Notes: a model not told the origin generated them from the letters alone. A stretch of DNA of 64,000 nt from Christensenella sp964438705 (GCA_964438705.1 CAYTKQ010000003.1:1-64000), one strand, 5' to 3'; positions 25,850 to 34,435 are shown, counted from the first letter of the stretch. Made by a program: numbers and translations.

Positions 25850-26608
25850 ATGTTTAACAGCGGCATGATCAACAAAAATACGCCTGTCCCTATGTATTTT
25901 CAGTTGAAAAATATCATATTGGAGCAGATCGAATCGGGGGAGCTTGCGCCGGGGGACTATATCCCGACGGAGATCGAGCTAAAGGAGCTGTTTGACATCA
26001 GCCGTACCACCGTGCGTCAGGCCATTACAGAGCTTGTGATGGAGGGATATCTTGAGCGCGACAAGGGCCGGGGGACGTTTGTATCCCGCCCAAAGATGGA
26101 GCAGAAATACATGCAGTCCATCATTTCCTATGAGGAGGAAATGCGTAGGCTGGGGTATGAACCAAAGACGGAGCTTTTGGAAATGAGGGTGGTGAAGGCG
26201 AGAGAAAAGGAAAAGGCGCGTCAGCACCTTTTGCTGGACGAGGACGACGACCTGATCGTGATCCGCAGGCTGCGCTATGCAAACGACGAGCCGATGGTCG
26301 CGGACGAGGTGTGCTTGAGTACGGCTTGCTCCTTCTTGCTCGACATTGGCGAAGCGGGCATCGCGGAAAACGGCCTCTATCATTATCTGTTCGCGAAACC
26401 GGAAACAAAGATTTGCCACGTGACGCGGCAGATCGAGTCTGTTGCATGCGGCAAGGAGATCAGCGAACTTTTGGGGATCGCGCGCAACGCACCTGTGCAG
26501 CTTACGACGACAATCGGCTATAACAAGGCCGAAATTCCTCTGGAATATACGGTGGCGCATTACAGGGGAGACAAGACCAAATTCCGCGTCGATCTGTTTG
26601 ACCAATGA
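25850..26608 (+). CDS. GntR/HutC family transcriptional regulator with UTRA domain
   Basis: A 252-residue regulator. The N-terminal winged helix (VPMYFQLKNIILEQIESGEL...FDISRTTVRQAITEL...GRGTFVSRP) is followed by a UTRA ligand domain from about residue 95 with the usual end IPLEYTVAHYRGDKTKF. UTRA regulators sense phosphorylated sugars or similar metabolites. It lies at the end of the sugar locus with its own promoter and most likely controls the promoter at 16897. I chose the ATG at 25850; a TTG at 25838 and an ATG at 25865 are in the same frame. Confidence 0.9.
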   Translation: MFNSGMINKNTPVPMYFQLKNIILEQIESGELAPGDYIPTEIELKELFDISRTTVRQAITELVMEGYLERDKGRGTFVSRPKMEQKYMQSIISYEEEMRRLGYEPKTELLEMRVVKAREKEKARQHLLLDEDDDLIVIRRLRYANDEPMVADEVCLSTACSFLLDIGEAGIAENGLYHYLFAKPETKICHVTRQIESVACGKEISELLGIARNAPVQLTTTIGYNKAEIPLEYTVAHYRGDKTKFRVDLFDQ

Positions 26609-26621
26609 ATAAACGCAATCC

Positions 26622-26652
26622 AAAACCCGGGCAAATTGCCCGGTTTTTTTTT
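26622..26652 (+). terminator. Terminator after gntR
   Basis: Stem ACCCGGGCAA/TTGCCCGGT with a run of nine T. Confidence 0.9.
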
Positions 26653-26711
26653 GACTCATACCGAACGGGCCGTGCCATCACTGTGCCGCTTTTTTACAAA
26701 ACGCTTTTAGG

Positions 26712-26740
26712 TTGCTTAAAATTTGTTTATGAAATAAAAT
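26712..26740 (+). promoter_or_regulatory. Promoter of cls, flanked by an inverted repeat
   Basis: TTGCTT at 26712-26717 and TAAAAT at 26735-26740, spacer 17 bp. The 9 bp inverted repeat AATTTGTTT (26720-26728) and AAACAAATT (26750-26758) encloses the -10 and start site. Confidence 0.65.
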
Positions 26741-26770
26741 AGTATCAACAAACAAATTCGGGAGCCTGAC

Positions 26771-28306
26771 ATGAAAAAATTTTTGAGCCTGCTTACGAGC
26801 CGCCTGTTTATTGTGTTTGCGCTGATTGCCGTGCAGGCGTGGATCATCATCAGCATTTTCCTGTATTTTGACGAGCAATCCAAGCTGATCAACGCGGCGT
26901 TTCTTGTTTTGAGCGTTGTTATGACGCTGTATATCGTCAACAAAAACCAGAACCCTTCGTATAAATTGGCGTGGATCATCGTGATCCTCATTTTGCCGGT
27001 TTTGGGTGTGACGATGTATGTGTTTTTCAGTCAGCGCAAGCTGAGTAAAAAAATGTTATGCAAGGCGCAGGTGGAATTTGACAAGACCATGACTCTTTTG
27101 GGGCAGGATCGGCGGGTGACGCATGAGATCGGACAGCTGAGCATGGACGCGCTGCGCCAAAGCGAGTATATTCACAGGGGAAGCATGTTTCCCGTTTACG
27201 ACAAAACGTATTCGGAATATTTTCCGAGCGGAGAGACTTTTTTTGAACAGCTCAAGGAGGAACTCAATCAAGCCGAACGATATATTTTCATGGAATATTT
27301 TATCGTGCAGGCGGGTGAGATGTGGGACAGCATACTGGATATCCTAAAGCGCAAGGCGGAGGAGGGCGTCGACGTGCGCTTTATGTATGACGACATGGGC
27401 TGCGCGCGCACACTGCCCACGGGGTATTATAAAAAGCTGCGGGAGATGGGCATCCGTTCGGTGGTGTTCAATCCGCTTCGGCCCGAGCTTTCCTCTATTT
27501 TCAACAACCGCAACCATCAGAAGATCACCGTCATCGACGGGCATACGGCCTTTTGCAGCGGGGCGAACCTTGCGGACGAGTACATCAACGCCATCGAGCG
27601 GTTCGGGCACTGGAAGGATGGCGCGGTGATGCTCAAAGGCGCGGGTGCGTGGTCGTTCACCATGATGTTTTTGCAGGCGTGGAATTTTATGATGTGCGAG
27701 GACACGGATTATTCGGCGTTTCGTCCGGCGGGCGAGAAGCTTGCGGGGATCGAATCGGACGGGTATGTGCAGCCGTTTGCGGACGACCCGATGGATGACG
27801 AGTATGTGAGCGAAAACACGTATATGAACATGATCGGGCGGGCAAAGAAGTATCTTTACATCAACACGCCATACCTAATTTTGGACAATGAATTCATGAC
27901 CGCGCTTGAGAACGCGGCGAAGAGCGGGGTGGATGTGCGCATCACCACGCCGCATATTCCGGATAAGAAGATGGTGTTTTTGCTGACGCGCGCGCACTAT
28001 GGAGCGCTTTTGCGTGCGGGTGTGCGCATCTTTGAATATACGCCCGGTTTTATCCACACGAAATCGTTTGTGTGCGATGACGAATACGGGATCATCGGAA
28101 CGATCAACCTCGATTACCGCAGCCTGTTTTTGCATTACGAGTGCGGGGTGTGGCTGTATCGTTGCAAGCCCGTGCAGCAGCTTAAGGAGGATTATCTTAA
28201 GACGCTCGAGATGTGCACGGAGGTGTCCTATGACGAGGTGCACAACCGTCCGTTTTATGTGCGGATTTTACAGGCGGTGCTGCGCGTGTTCGCGCCGATG
28301 ATGTGA
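26771..28306 (+). CDS. cls: Cardiolipin synthase (phospholipase D superfamily)
   Basis: Membrane enzyme that joins two phosphatidylglycerols into cardiolipin. The 511 residues start with two or three hydrophobic helices (about 10-100), followed by two phospholipase D domains. HKD motif 1 is HQKITVID (H249, K251, D256). HKD motif 2 is HTKSFVCDD (H429, K431, D436). Length and layout match bacterial Cls. The ATG follows GGGAGCCTGAC. It is followed after 19 bp by an MscS-type channel gene, a sensible membrane-stress pairing. Confidence 0.93.
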   Translation: MKKFLSLLTSRLFIVFALIAVQAWIIISIFLYFDEQSKLINAAFLVLSVVMTLYIVNKNQNPSYKLAWIIVILILPVLGVTMYVFFSQRKLSKKMLCKAQVEFDKTMTLLGQDRRVTHEIGQLSMDALRQSEYIHRGSMFPVYDKTYSEYFPSGETFFEQLKEELNQAERYIFMEYFIVQAGEMWDSILDILKRKAEEGVDVRFMYDDMGCARTLPTGYYKKLREMGIRSVVFNPLRPELSSIFNNRNHQKITVIDGHTAFCSGANLADEYINAIERFGHWKDGAVMLKGAGAWSFTMMFLQAWNFMMCEDTDYSAFRPAGEKLAGIESDGYVQPFADDPMDDEYVSENTYMNMIGRAKKYLYINTPYLILDNEFMTALENAAKSGVDVRITTPHIPDKKMVFLLTRAHYGALLRAGVRIFEYTPGFIHTKSFVCDDEYGIIGTINLDYRSLFLHYECGVWLYRCKPVQQLKEDYLKTLEMCTEVSYDEVHNRPFYVRILQAVLRVFAPMM

Positions 28307-28325
28307 ACGCGCGGGAGGGAGAACA

Positions 28326-29246
28326 ATGATGGGATCGAATATCATAGCAAAAATTTTGGCGGCGGAAACAACGGGGGAGGAAGTCGAACCTTTCCAGAAG
28401 CTGATCGACGACACCTTCGAGCTTGGGCTTGTGAATACCGTTATTTATGCGGCGATCGTTGCGGCGATCGCGTTTGCGGTCATCAAGGTGCTGCAGCACT
28501 TTTTTTCGAAGAAACTGACGGGAAACGCGCGTATTTTTTATCGGCTGATCTATATTGCGATCATCGCCGTCGCTGTGATGTGTGTGCTGACCACCATCAA
28601 GCCGCTGCAGAGCATGGGTACCGCGCTGCTCGCGAGTTCGGGCATTGCGGCGGCTGTTTTGGGCCTTGCGGCACAGCAGACGCTGGGCAATGTGTTCAGC
28701 GGAATATCCATCAGTGCGGCCAAACCGTTTGAGGTTGGAGAATACATTGAGATTTTGAATGTGAGCCCGCCCATCATGGGAACGGTGAAAGACATCGGCC
28801 TGCGGCATACGACGATCATTGATGCGTCGAACAAGAGCATCGTGATCCCGAACGGCATATTGGATAAGGAGATGCTGCGCGCGTTTCATTTGACAGAGCA
28901 TGCGAATGTGTGTACGTTTTTGGATGTCGGAATTTCCTATGGAAGCGACGTGGATCGGGCGATGGCGCTGATGGCGGAGATCGTAGCGGCGCACAAGGAC
29001 TGCCTCGATGTGCGCACAGCCGAGCAGAAAAAGGCGGGCGCGGCGCGTGTCATTGTGCGCGTACAGGAGCTTGCGGAATCGTGCGTGCGGTTGCGGGCAT
29101 TTGTGTGGACGGTGGACACAGGGACGAGCTTCCCCGTGCTTGCAGACCTGCGATACGCGATATTGAAGGCGTTTGGCGAGAACGGGATCGAAATCCCTTA
29201 CCCGTACCGCAACGTGGTGTTTAAAGAGAAAAAGGGCAGTGGGTGA
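28326..29246 (+). CDS. MscS-type mechanosensitive channel
   Basis: A 306-residue small-conductance mechanosensitive channel that releases solutes on hypo-osmotic shock. Three membrane helices lie within residues 30-145. The pore-lining helix and following turn read SSGIAAAVLGLAAQQTLGNVFSG, the typical Gly/Ala-rich MscS TM3. The beta domain (VGEYIEI...GTVKDIGLRHTTI) and C-terminal alpha/beta domain follow. The ATG at 28326 (or 28329) has GGGAGGGAG upstream. Probably co-transcribed with cls. Confidence 0.93.
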   Translation: MMGSNIIAKILAAETTGEEVEPFQKLIDDTFELGLVNTVIYAAIVAAIAFAVIKVLQHFFSKKLTGNARIFYRLIYIAIIAVAVMCVLTTIKPLQSMGTALLASSGIAAAVLGLAAQQTLGNVFSGISISAAKPFEVGEYIEILNVSPPIMGTVKDIGLRHTTIIDASNKSIVIPNGILDKEMLRAFHLTEHANVCTFLDVGISYGSDVDRAMALMAEIVAAHKDCLDVRTAEQKKAGAARVIVRVQELAESCVRLRAFVWTVDTGTSFPVLADLRYAILKAFGENGIEIPYPYRNVVFKEKKGSG

Positions 29247-29296
29247 GGCGCGGAGGCTGACCGCAAAATATTGTGGTAAAATTCTTGCCGAAGGGC

Positions 29297-29325
29297 TTGC
29301 CATACAAAATTTTGTGTAGTAGAAT
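29297..29325 (+). promoter_or_regulatory. pyrBI promoter
   Basis: TTGCCA at 29297-29302 and TAGAAT at 29320-29325, spacer 17 bp. Its transcript enters the PyrR-type leader. Confidence 0.7.
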
Positions 29326-29341
29326 AGGAAAGAACATACAA

Positions 29342-29433
29342 AAACCTTTAAATTGGTACAGAGAGGCTGATAAGGTTTATACAGGATTTTGCCGCGTTTG
29401 TAATGCCTTTCTGTCATCCAGAGAGGCATTTTT
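29342..29433 (+). promoter_or_regulatory. PyrR-type pyrimidine attenuator
   Basis: An RNA control leader ahead of pyrB. The first stem (AAACCTT 29342-29348 with AAGGTTT 29372-29378) presents CAGAGAGGCTGAT, the known PyrR-binding sequence. The terminator stem is AATGCCTTTCTG (29402-29413) with CAGAGAGGCATT (29419-29430) and a T-run. The nonamer CAGAGAGGC occurs twice (29359 and 29419), so the 5' terminator arm can pair with either copy. This is the antiterminator/terminator switch. High UMP with PyrR should favour termination. No pyrR gene is in the window. Confidence 0.85.
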
Positions 29434-29462
29434 GTTGCGAAATAAACAGACGGAGGGACCTG

Positions 29463-30383
29463 ATGAAACATTTACTTGACCCAATGGACATATCGGTTGA
29501 AGAGATCGACGACATGCTCGACTTGGCGGACAGCATCATTGCCGACCCGGAGAAGTATCAGGAAGTGTGCAGGTATAAAAAGCTTGCGACACTTTTTTTT
29601 GAGCCTTCTACGCGTACGCGCCTGAGCTTTGAAGCCGCGATGTATGAGCTTGGCGGAAACGTGATCGGCTTTGCGGGGGCGGACAACAGCTCGGCCTCCA
29701 AGGGCGAGAGCGTGGCGGACACGGTGCGTACGGTCGAGTGCTACGCGGACATCATCGCGATGCGCCACCCCAAGGAGGGCTCGGCACTTGTGGCATCGCA
29801 AAATGTGGATATCCCGATCATCAACGCGGGGGACGGCGGGCATCAGCATCCCACACAGACGCTGACCGATCTTCTCACCATCCGTTCCCTGAAGGGAAGG
29901 CTCGATCACCTTACCATCGGCATATGCGGCGACCTGAAATTTGGGCGTACGGTGCATTCGCTGATCCGTGCGCTGTCGCGTTACCACAAAATCAAATTCG
30001 TGCTCATTTCTCCGAAGGAGCTCAAGGTGCCGCGGTATGTGAAGGAAGACGTGCTGAAAAATAACGAGAACGTGACCTATGTGCAGTATGAGCGTTTAGA
30101 GGAGACGATCGCCGACCTCGATATCCTCTATATGACGCGTGTGCAGCGTGAGCGTTTCTTCAACGAGGAGGATTATGTGCGTCTTCGGGACAGCTATATC
30201 CTCGACGCGGAGAAGATGAAGCTCGCCAAGGATGACATGATCGTGATGCATCCGCTGCCGCGTGTGAACGAGATTTCCGTTGAAGTGGACAAGGACCCGC
30301 GCGCCGCTTATTTCAAGCAGGCACTGTTTGGGAAATATGTCCGTATGGCTCTGATTATGACAATGCTGGGGGTGAATGCATAA
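29463..30383 (+). CDS. pyrB: Aspartate carbamoyltransferase, catalytic subunit
   Basis: Condenses carbamoyl phosphate and aspartate in pyrimidine synthesis. The 306 residues contain the carbamoyl phosphate motif STRTR (49-53), the SASKGES loop with its active-site lysine, HPTQTLTDL, and HPLPRVNE near the end. The ATG at 29463 has CGGAGGG upstream. It overlaps pyrI by one base (TAATG), so the two subunits are co-translated. The upstream PyrR attenuator links it to uridine nucleotide levels. Confidence 0.97.
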   Translation: MKHLLDPMDISVEEIDDMLDLADSIIADPEKYQEVCRYKKLATLFFEPSTRTRLSFEAAMYELGGNVIGFAGADNSSASKGESVADTVRTVECYADIIAMRHPKEGSALVASQNVDIPIINAGDGGHQHPTQTLTDLLTIRSLKGRLDHLTIGICGDLKFGRTVHSLIRALSRYHKIKFVLISPKELKVPRYVKEDVLKNNENVTYVQYERLEETIADLDILYMTRVQRERFFNEEDYVRLRDSYILDAEKMKLAKDDMIVMHPLPRVNEISVEVDKDPRAAYFKQALFGKYVRMALIMTMLGVNA

Positions 30384-30805
30384 TGCTGAGTATTGACAGT
30401 GTGGAAAGAGGCGTGGTCATCGACCACATCAAGGCCGGAAAGGCTATGAGCATCTATAATTATCTGCGGCTCGATAAGCTGGATTGCGCCGTTGCGATCA
30501 TCAAAAACGTGAAAAGCAACCGCATGGGCAAAAAGGACATCATCAAGATCGAAAACGAGATCGAGACGGACCTCGAAATGTTGGGATTCATTGATCCAAA
30601 CATCACGGTGAACATCATCGACGGAGGGAAGATCATCGACAAAATGAACCTGACGCTGCCAAAGCGGGTGGTGAATATTGTAAAGTGCAAAAACCCGCGC
30701 TGCATCACATCGATAGAGCAGGAACTGCCGCACGTTTTCAACCTGACGGACGAGACGCACGGCATCTATCGCTGCGCATATTGCGAACAGCAGGCGGAGC
30801 GGTAA
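30383..30805 (+). CDS. pyrI: Aspartate carbamoyltransferase, regulatory subunit
   Basis: Allosteric, zinc-binding subunit of the ATCase holoenzyme, mediating nucleotide control. The 140 residues have the nucleotide-binding N-terminal domain. The zinc domain carries cysteines C102, C107, C131 and C134 in the classic CX4C...CX2C spacing. Bacilli usually lack pyrI, while clostridia often have it. Its presence means enzyme-level control on top of PyrR attenuation. Confidence 0.96.
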   Translation: MLSIDSVERGVVIDHIKAGKAMSIYNYLRLDKLDCAVAIIKNVKSNRMGKKDIIKIENEIETDLEMLGFIDPNITVNIIDGGKIIDKMNLTLPKRVVNIVKCKNPRCITSIEQELPHVFNLTDETHGIYRCAYCEQQAER

Positions 30806-30813
30806 AAAACATA

Positions 30814-30842
30814 TTGCATAAATATTCATTTTGATGTATAAT
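30814..30842 (+). promoter_or_regulatory. argF promoter
   Basis: TTGCAT at 30814-30819 and TATAAT at 30837-30842, spacer 17 bp. Confidence 0.85.
30815..30828. promoter_or_regulatory. ArgR/AhrC box candidate
   Basis: TGCATA-AA-TATTCA, one mismatch from the palindromic arginine-box pattern TGAATA-N2-TATTCA. It lies over the -35 and spacer of argF. A second inverted repeat (TTTTGAT...ATCAAAA) brackets the -10. Confidence 0.55.
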
Positions 30843-30876
30843 TATAAATATCAAAATGAAATATGAGGTGTGTGGC

Positions 30877-31782
30877 ATGAAGCATTTATTGAAGATGAGC
30901 GATCTTTGTAAGGATCAGATCATTGAAATACTGGATTTGGCAGACAAGCTGAAGGACGAAAACAAGAAGGGGATCAAGCATCCGCTGCTTGCGGGAAAGA
31001 CGCTCGGCATGATCTTCCAGAAGTCGTCCACGCGGACGCGCGTATCGTTTGAGGTGGGTATGTATCAACTCGGCGGATATCCGCTGTTTCTGTCGTCAAG
31101 CGATTTGCAGATCGGCAGGGGCGAGCCGGTGGAAGACACGGCACGCGTGCTGTCACGTTATCTTGACGGCATCATGATCCGCACCTTTGCGCAGCAGGAG
31201 GTGGAGGATCTGGCGAAATACGGCAGTATCCCGATCATCAACGGGCTGACGGACTACGCGCATCCCTGTCAGGTGCTTGCGGACCTGATGACGATCCGCG
31301 AATATAAAAAGAGCTTTGACGGCCTGAAAATGGCGTATATCGGCGACGGGAACAACATGGCGAATTCGCTCATCGTGGGCGGGCTTACGGTGGGTATGGA
31401 GGTCGCGTGTGCGATCCCCGAAGGCTATCGTCCAGACCCGAAGGTGATGGAATTTGCGGAAAAAAATCCAAAGTTTTCCATTTCGGGCGATGTATATGCA
31501 GCTGCAAAGGACGCGGACGTGCTCTTCACGGACGTGTGGGCATCCATGGGACACGAATCTCAGGTGGAAGCGCGCAAAAAGGCCTTCGCCGGAATACAGA
31601 TCAACAAGGATGTGATGTCGGTGGCCAAACCGGATGCGATGGTGCAGCACTGCCTGCCCGCGCACAGGGAAGAGGAGATCACCACCGAAGTATTCGAGGC
31701 GCACGCGAACGAGATATTTGACGAGGCAGAGAACCGCATGCACGCGCAGAAGGCCGTGATGGTTATGCTGATGGGCGAATAA
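30877..31782 (+). CDS. argF: Ornithine carbamoyltransferase
   Basis: Makes citrulline from ornithine and carbamoyl phosphate. The 301 residues show STRTR (51-55), the HPCQVLADL motif and HCLPAHREEE near the C-terminus with its catalytic cysteine. The ATG at 30877 has AGGTG 6 nt upstream; an ATG at 30856 lacks a ribosome site. An anabolic role is favoured by the ArgR-like box and by the absence of arcA/arcC neighbours. It sits next to pyrBI, the other carbamoyl phosphate user, but has its own promoter. Confidence 0.94.
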   Translation: MKHLLKMSDLCKDQIIEILDLADKLKDENKKGIKHPLLAGKTLGMIFQKSSTRTRVSFEVGMYQLGGYPLFLSSSDLQIGRGEPVEDTARVLSRYLDGIMIRTFAQQEVEDLAKYGSIPIINGLTDYAHPCQVLADLMTIREYKKSFDGLKMAYIGDGNNMANSLIVGGLTVGMEVACAIPEGYRPDPKVMEFAEKNPKFSISGDVYAAAKDADVLFTDVWASMGHESQVEARKKAFAGIQINKDVMSVAKPDAMVQHCLPAHREEEITTEVFEAHANEIFDEAENRMHAQKAVMVMLMGE

Positions 31783-31791
31783 AAAACGAAA

Positions 31792-31830
31792 TAAAAAAGC
31801 AGCGGAAATGCTTCCGCTGCTCTTTTTTTT
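31792..31830. terminator. Bidirectional terminator after argF
   Basis: Stem AGCAGCGGAA/TTCCGCTGCT with an A-run before and T8 after. It serves argF and the convergent lipoprotein gene. Confidence 0.9.
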
Positions 31831-31837
31831 CATACGA

Positions 31838-32581
31838 CTATTTTGCTTCCGCGTCATGGATCACGATCTTTACCGCGCTCGATTGCGGCGGGATGGAAAA
31901 AGTCATTCTTCCGTCGGTTGTGACGGTGACCTTATCGCCAACCTTCAACTCTTCGGGTTTGAGGCCGCTCGCTTCCAGCTTTTCAGAGACGATGGTGGTA
32001 TCTGAGGAGGCGACCGCGATCAGATCATTCACGGGTTCACCGCCTTCCTCCTTCTGTACATAGACGAGGTAGTAGTCGTTGTCGGGTGTGATCTCGGTGA
32101 TCGTGCCTTCAAACTCGGTCTGCACCGCAGCAGGAGCGCCGCTTTCGCCCGCCGCCGCAACCTTTTGCGTCACGACGACCTTATCCGGCGTTGCCATCGG
32201 CGGCTCGGAGGCAGTCACTGGGTTGCCTTCACCAAGATAGATTTCGACAATATCGCCGACGCCCAGCATGCCGTCAGAAAAATTTTCCTGCTTGCCATCA
32301 ATTTCGACGACAACATTATCCGTCATGTTTGCAATCAGCAGGTTGTAGGTGGCTTCGGATTCGATCCCGCCGCCGTTGACGGTAAGGCTTGTCGTACCAT
32401 TTGCAGACGTTATTTCTGTGATCTCACCCTTTGCACCCAGAATGAGCGCTCCGCCGGGAGCGGCGGAAGAGGAAGCGGACGGAGCCTCCGTTGCGGCAGG
32501 CGCGGCGGGCGCACAGCCCGCAAAAACAAATATGGAACACAAGGCGGTTGCCAAAATTCCTATGAGATTTCTTTTTTTCAT
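31838..32581 (-). CDS. Lipoprotein of unknown function
   Basis: A 247-residue secreted lipoprotein. The signal peptide ends in FAGC with C23 as the lipid site. About 25 residues rich in Ala, Ser and Pro follow. The mature part has two similar beta-rich segments, each starting with a GEITEIT/GTITEIT motif. This suggests a duplicated small beta-barrel (OB-like) domain, ending in KVTVTTDGRMTFSIPPQSS. I do not recognise a named family. The ATG at 32581 follows GGAGGG. An upstream in-frame ATG at 32596 overlaps that site. Confidence 0.75.
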   Translation of the reverse strand: MKKRNLIGILATALCSIFVFAGCAPAAPAATEAPSASSSAAPGGALILGAKGEITEITSANGTTSLTVNGGGIESEATYNLLIANMTDNVVVEIDGKQENFSDGMLGVGDIVEIYLGEGNPVTASEPPMATPDKVVVTQKVAAAGESGAPAAVQTEFEGTITEITPDNDYYLVYVQKEEGGEPVNDLIAVASSDTTIVSEKLEASGLKPEELKVGDKVTVTTDGRMTFSIPPQSSAVKIVIHDAEAK

Positions 32582-32611
32582 TGAGTAGCCCTCCAATAGC
32601 TTTGTAGTGTC

Positions 32612-32641
32612 ATATTAATACACATGAGCACAGAACGTCAA
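32612..32641 (-). promoter_or_regulatory. Promoter of the lipoprotein gene
   Basis: Minus-strand TTGACG (32641-32636) and TAATAT (32617-32612), spacer 18 bp. Confidence 0.65.
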
Positions 32642-32669
32642 ACGAATGGGCCTATTATTCAGAATAATT

Positions 32670-32698
32670 TTACAAACGCACGGTTTTTTTATATAATT
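32670..32698 (+). promoter_or_regulatory. Promoter of the dGTPase-like gene
   Basis: TTTACA at 32670-32675 and TATAAT at 32693-32698, spacer 17 bp. Confidence 0.8.
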
Positions 32699-32721
32699 GA
32701 TGCATAAAGGACGGGAAACGC

Positions 32722-33963
32722 ATGGAGAACAGGAAAAAATATTTGGAACTCGATCCTGCCGTTCACGAGGCGGTGTATGCTGACCTCAAAAAGAAACAGG
32801 ATGAATTAAACGCATATGCCACGCGGGATCAATATTCGATCCGCCGTGAAAAAGAGACGTTTCGTGTGCAGCGCCCGAATTTTGCCAAAGATTGTGAGCG
32901 CATCCTTTACTGCCGCTATTTCAACCGCTACGCAGATAAGACGCAGGTATTTTCCCTGTATAAAAACGACGACATCACCCGCCGTATCCTTCATGTACAG
33001 CTGGTTTCGCGCATCGCGCGCAATTTTGGACGCATGCTGAATTTGAACCTCGACCTCATCGAGGCCATCGCGCTGGGGCACGACCTCGGGCATACGCCAT
33101 TCGGGCATGCGGGGGAACGGTTTTTGTCGAAGCTTTATCACGCCAACACAGGGCGTTATTTCAACCACAATGTGCACAGCGCGCGTATTTTGGACAAGGT
33201 GCTTTCGCTGAATTTGAGCTTGCAGGTGTTAAACGGCATTTTGTGCCACAATGGCGAGCGGGTGAGCGGGGAATATTGTCCGCACCCGTATGGTTCGCGC
33301 GAGAGCGAGGGCGCGTTTTTGGAGTTTGACCGTCAGATGGAGGAATGCTATACGCACGAACAGGCTGTGGGTGCGCTCGTCCCCGCGACGCTCGAGGGCT
33401 GCGTGGTGCGCTTGTCCGACGTGATCGCCTATCTTGGTAAGGACAGACAGGATGCGCAGATTTTAAAAATCGATATGCCGCAGCCATTCTCTGAAAACAA
33501 TGTACTCGGCTCCACCAATTCGGATTTCATCAACAATATCATCACGAACGTGGTTTCCAACAGTTACAAAAAGCCATATATCAAACTGGACAAAGAATAT
33601 GCGGATGCGCTTGCCTACGAAAAGCAGGTCAATTTCAAGCGTATTTACGGCCCGCAGGACAAAAACGAGCCATACCCAACCATTCGAAGAATGTTTGAAC
33701 GCGTTTACGAAAAACTGCTCACGGATTTTGAACGGGAGGACGAAAGCTCGCCGATTTTCCGTCACCACATCAACCATGTGTTCAGTGGATTTGCGCGGGC
33801 GGAAAGCCTAAAGGAGAAGTATCTTCAGGAAGAGCCGAATCAGATTGTGGTGGATTACATCGCGAGTATGACGGATGATTATTTTATGGATCTGCATGCG
33901 GTGCTTTTTCCGGATGCGCCGAAACTGGAATATATATCATATTTTTCAAGGAAAAAACCGTGA
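32722..33963 (+). CDS. dgt: dGTPase-like HD-domain triphosphohydrolase
   Basis: A 413-residue HD-superfamily phosphohydrolase of the deoxyguanosine triphosphate triphosphohydrolase type. The typical early motif RYADKTQVFS is followed by the HD motif GHDLGHTPFGHAGE (about 118-131). A conserved NGERVSGEYCPHPYGSRESEGAF-like segment with a metal or substrate histidine comes next. Such enzymes cut dNTPs to nucleoside and triphosphate. The nucleotide preference is unknown. Single gene with a strong promoter. Confidence 0.88.
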   Translation: MENRKKYLELDPAVHEAVYADLKKKQDELNAYATRDQYSIRREKETFRVQRPNFAKDCERILYCRYFNRYADKTQVFSLYKNDDITRRILHVQLVSRIARNFGRMLNLNLDLIEAIALGHDLGHTPFGHAGERFLSKLYHANTGRYFNHNVHSARILDKVLSLNLSLQVLNGILCHNGERVSGEYCPHPYGSRESEGAFLEFDRQMEECYTHEQAVGALVPATLEGCVVRLSDVIAYLGKDRQDAQILKIDMPQPFSENNVLGSTNSDFINNIITNVVSNSYKKPYIKLDKEYADALAYEKQVNFKRIYGPQDKNEPYPTIRRMFERVYEKLLTDFEREDESSPIFRHHINHVFSGFARAESLKEKYLQEEPNQIVVDYIASMTDDYFMDLHAVLFPDAPKLEYISYFSRKKP

Positions 33964-34051
33964 TGCGGTTTAATGTTTGTCCCGGGCGTTTATATGTGAG
34001 AGCATAAAGGCGTCACGCCTATTTCAAAAAATAACCCAGGGGGAAACCACC

Positions 34052-34426
34052 ATGAAAGAAAAAGCGATTTTTTACAGATGTGAATTGTGCGGAAACATTG
34101 TCGGCCTTATTAAGGACGGCGGCGGCGAGCTCGTTTGCTGCGGCAAGCCGATGGTCAAACTTGTGCCCAACACGACGGACGCGGCGAGTGAGAAGCATGT
34201 GCCGGTCTATGAAAAGAAGGGGGATATCCTTTCCGTTCAAGTGGGCAGTGTGGAGCACCCGATGACTGATGAGCACTATATCGAGTGGATCGCGGTGGAA
34301 ACGCCGGAGTTGATGCAGCGCCATGTGCTTGAGCCGGGCGAACAGCCCAAAGTGGATTTCCATGTGGAATCCGACGAGATCGAGGTGTTTGCATATTGTA
34401 ATCTTCATGGTTTGTGGAGAGGATAA
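34052..34426 (+). CDS. dfx: Desulfoferrodoxin (superoxide reductase)
   Basis: Reduces superoxide to peroxide without making oxygen; a mark of anaerobes. The 124 residues have an N-terminal desulforedoxin iron site (C10, C13, C29, C30) and a C-terminal superoxide reductase site (H49, H69, H75, C116, H119) with the conserved E47-K48. This is the full two-iron class. The ATG at 34052 has AGGGGG 8 nt upstream. No rubredoxin or rubrerythrin gene is next to it. A small AGGCGTCACGCCT palindrome lies about 40 bp upstream. Confidence 0.96.
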   Translation: MKEKAIFYRCELCGNIVGLIKDGGGELVCCGKPMVKLVPNTTDAASEKHVPVYEKKGDILSVQVGSVEHPMTDEHYIEWIAVETPELMQRHVLEPGEQPKVDFHVESDEIEVFAYCNLHGLWRG

Positions 34427-34435
34427 AGAGCGTAT

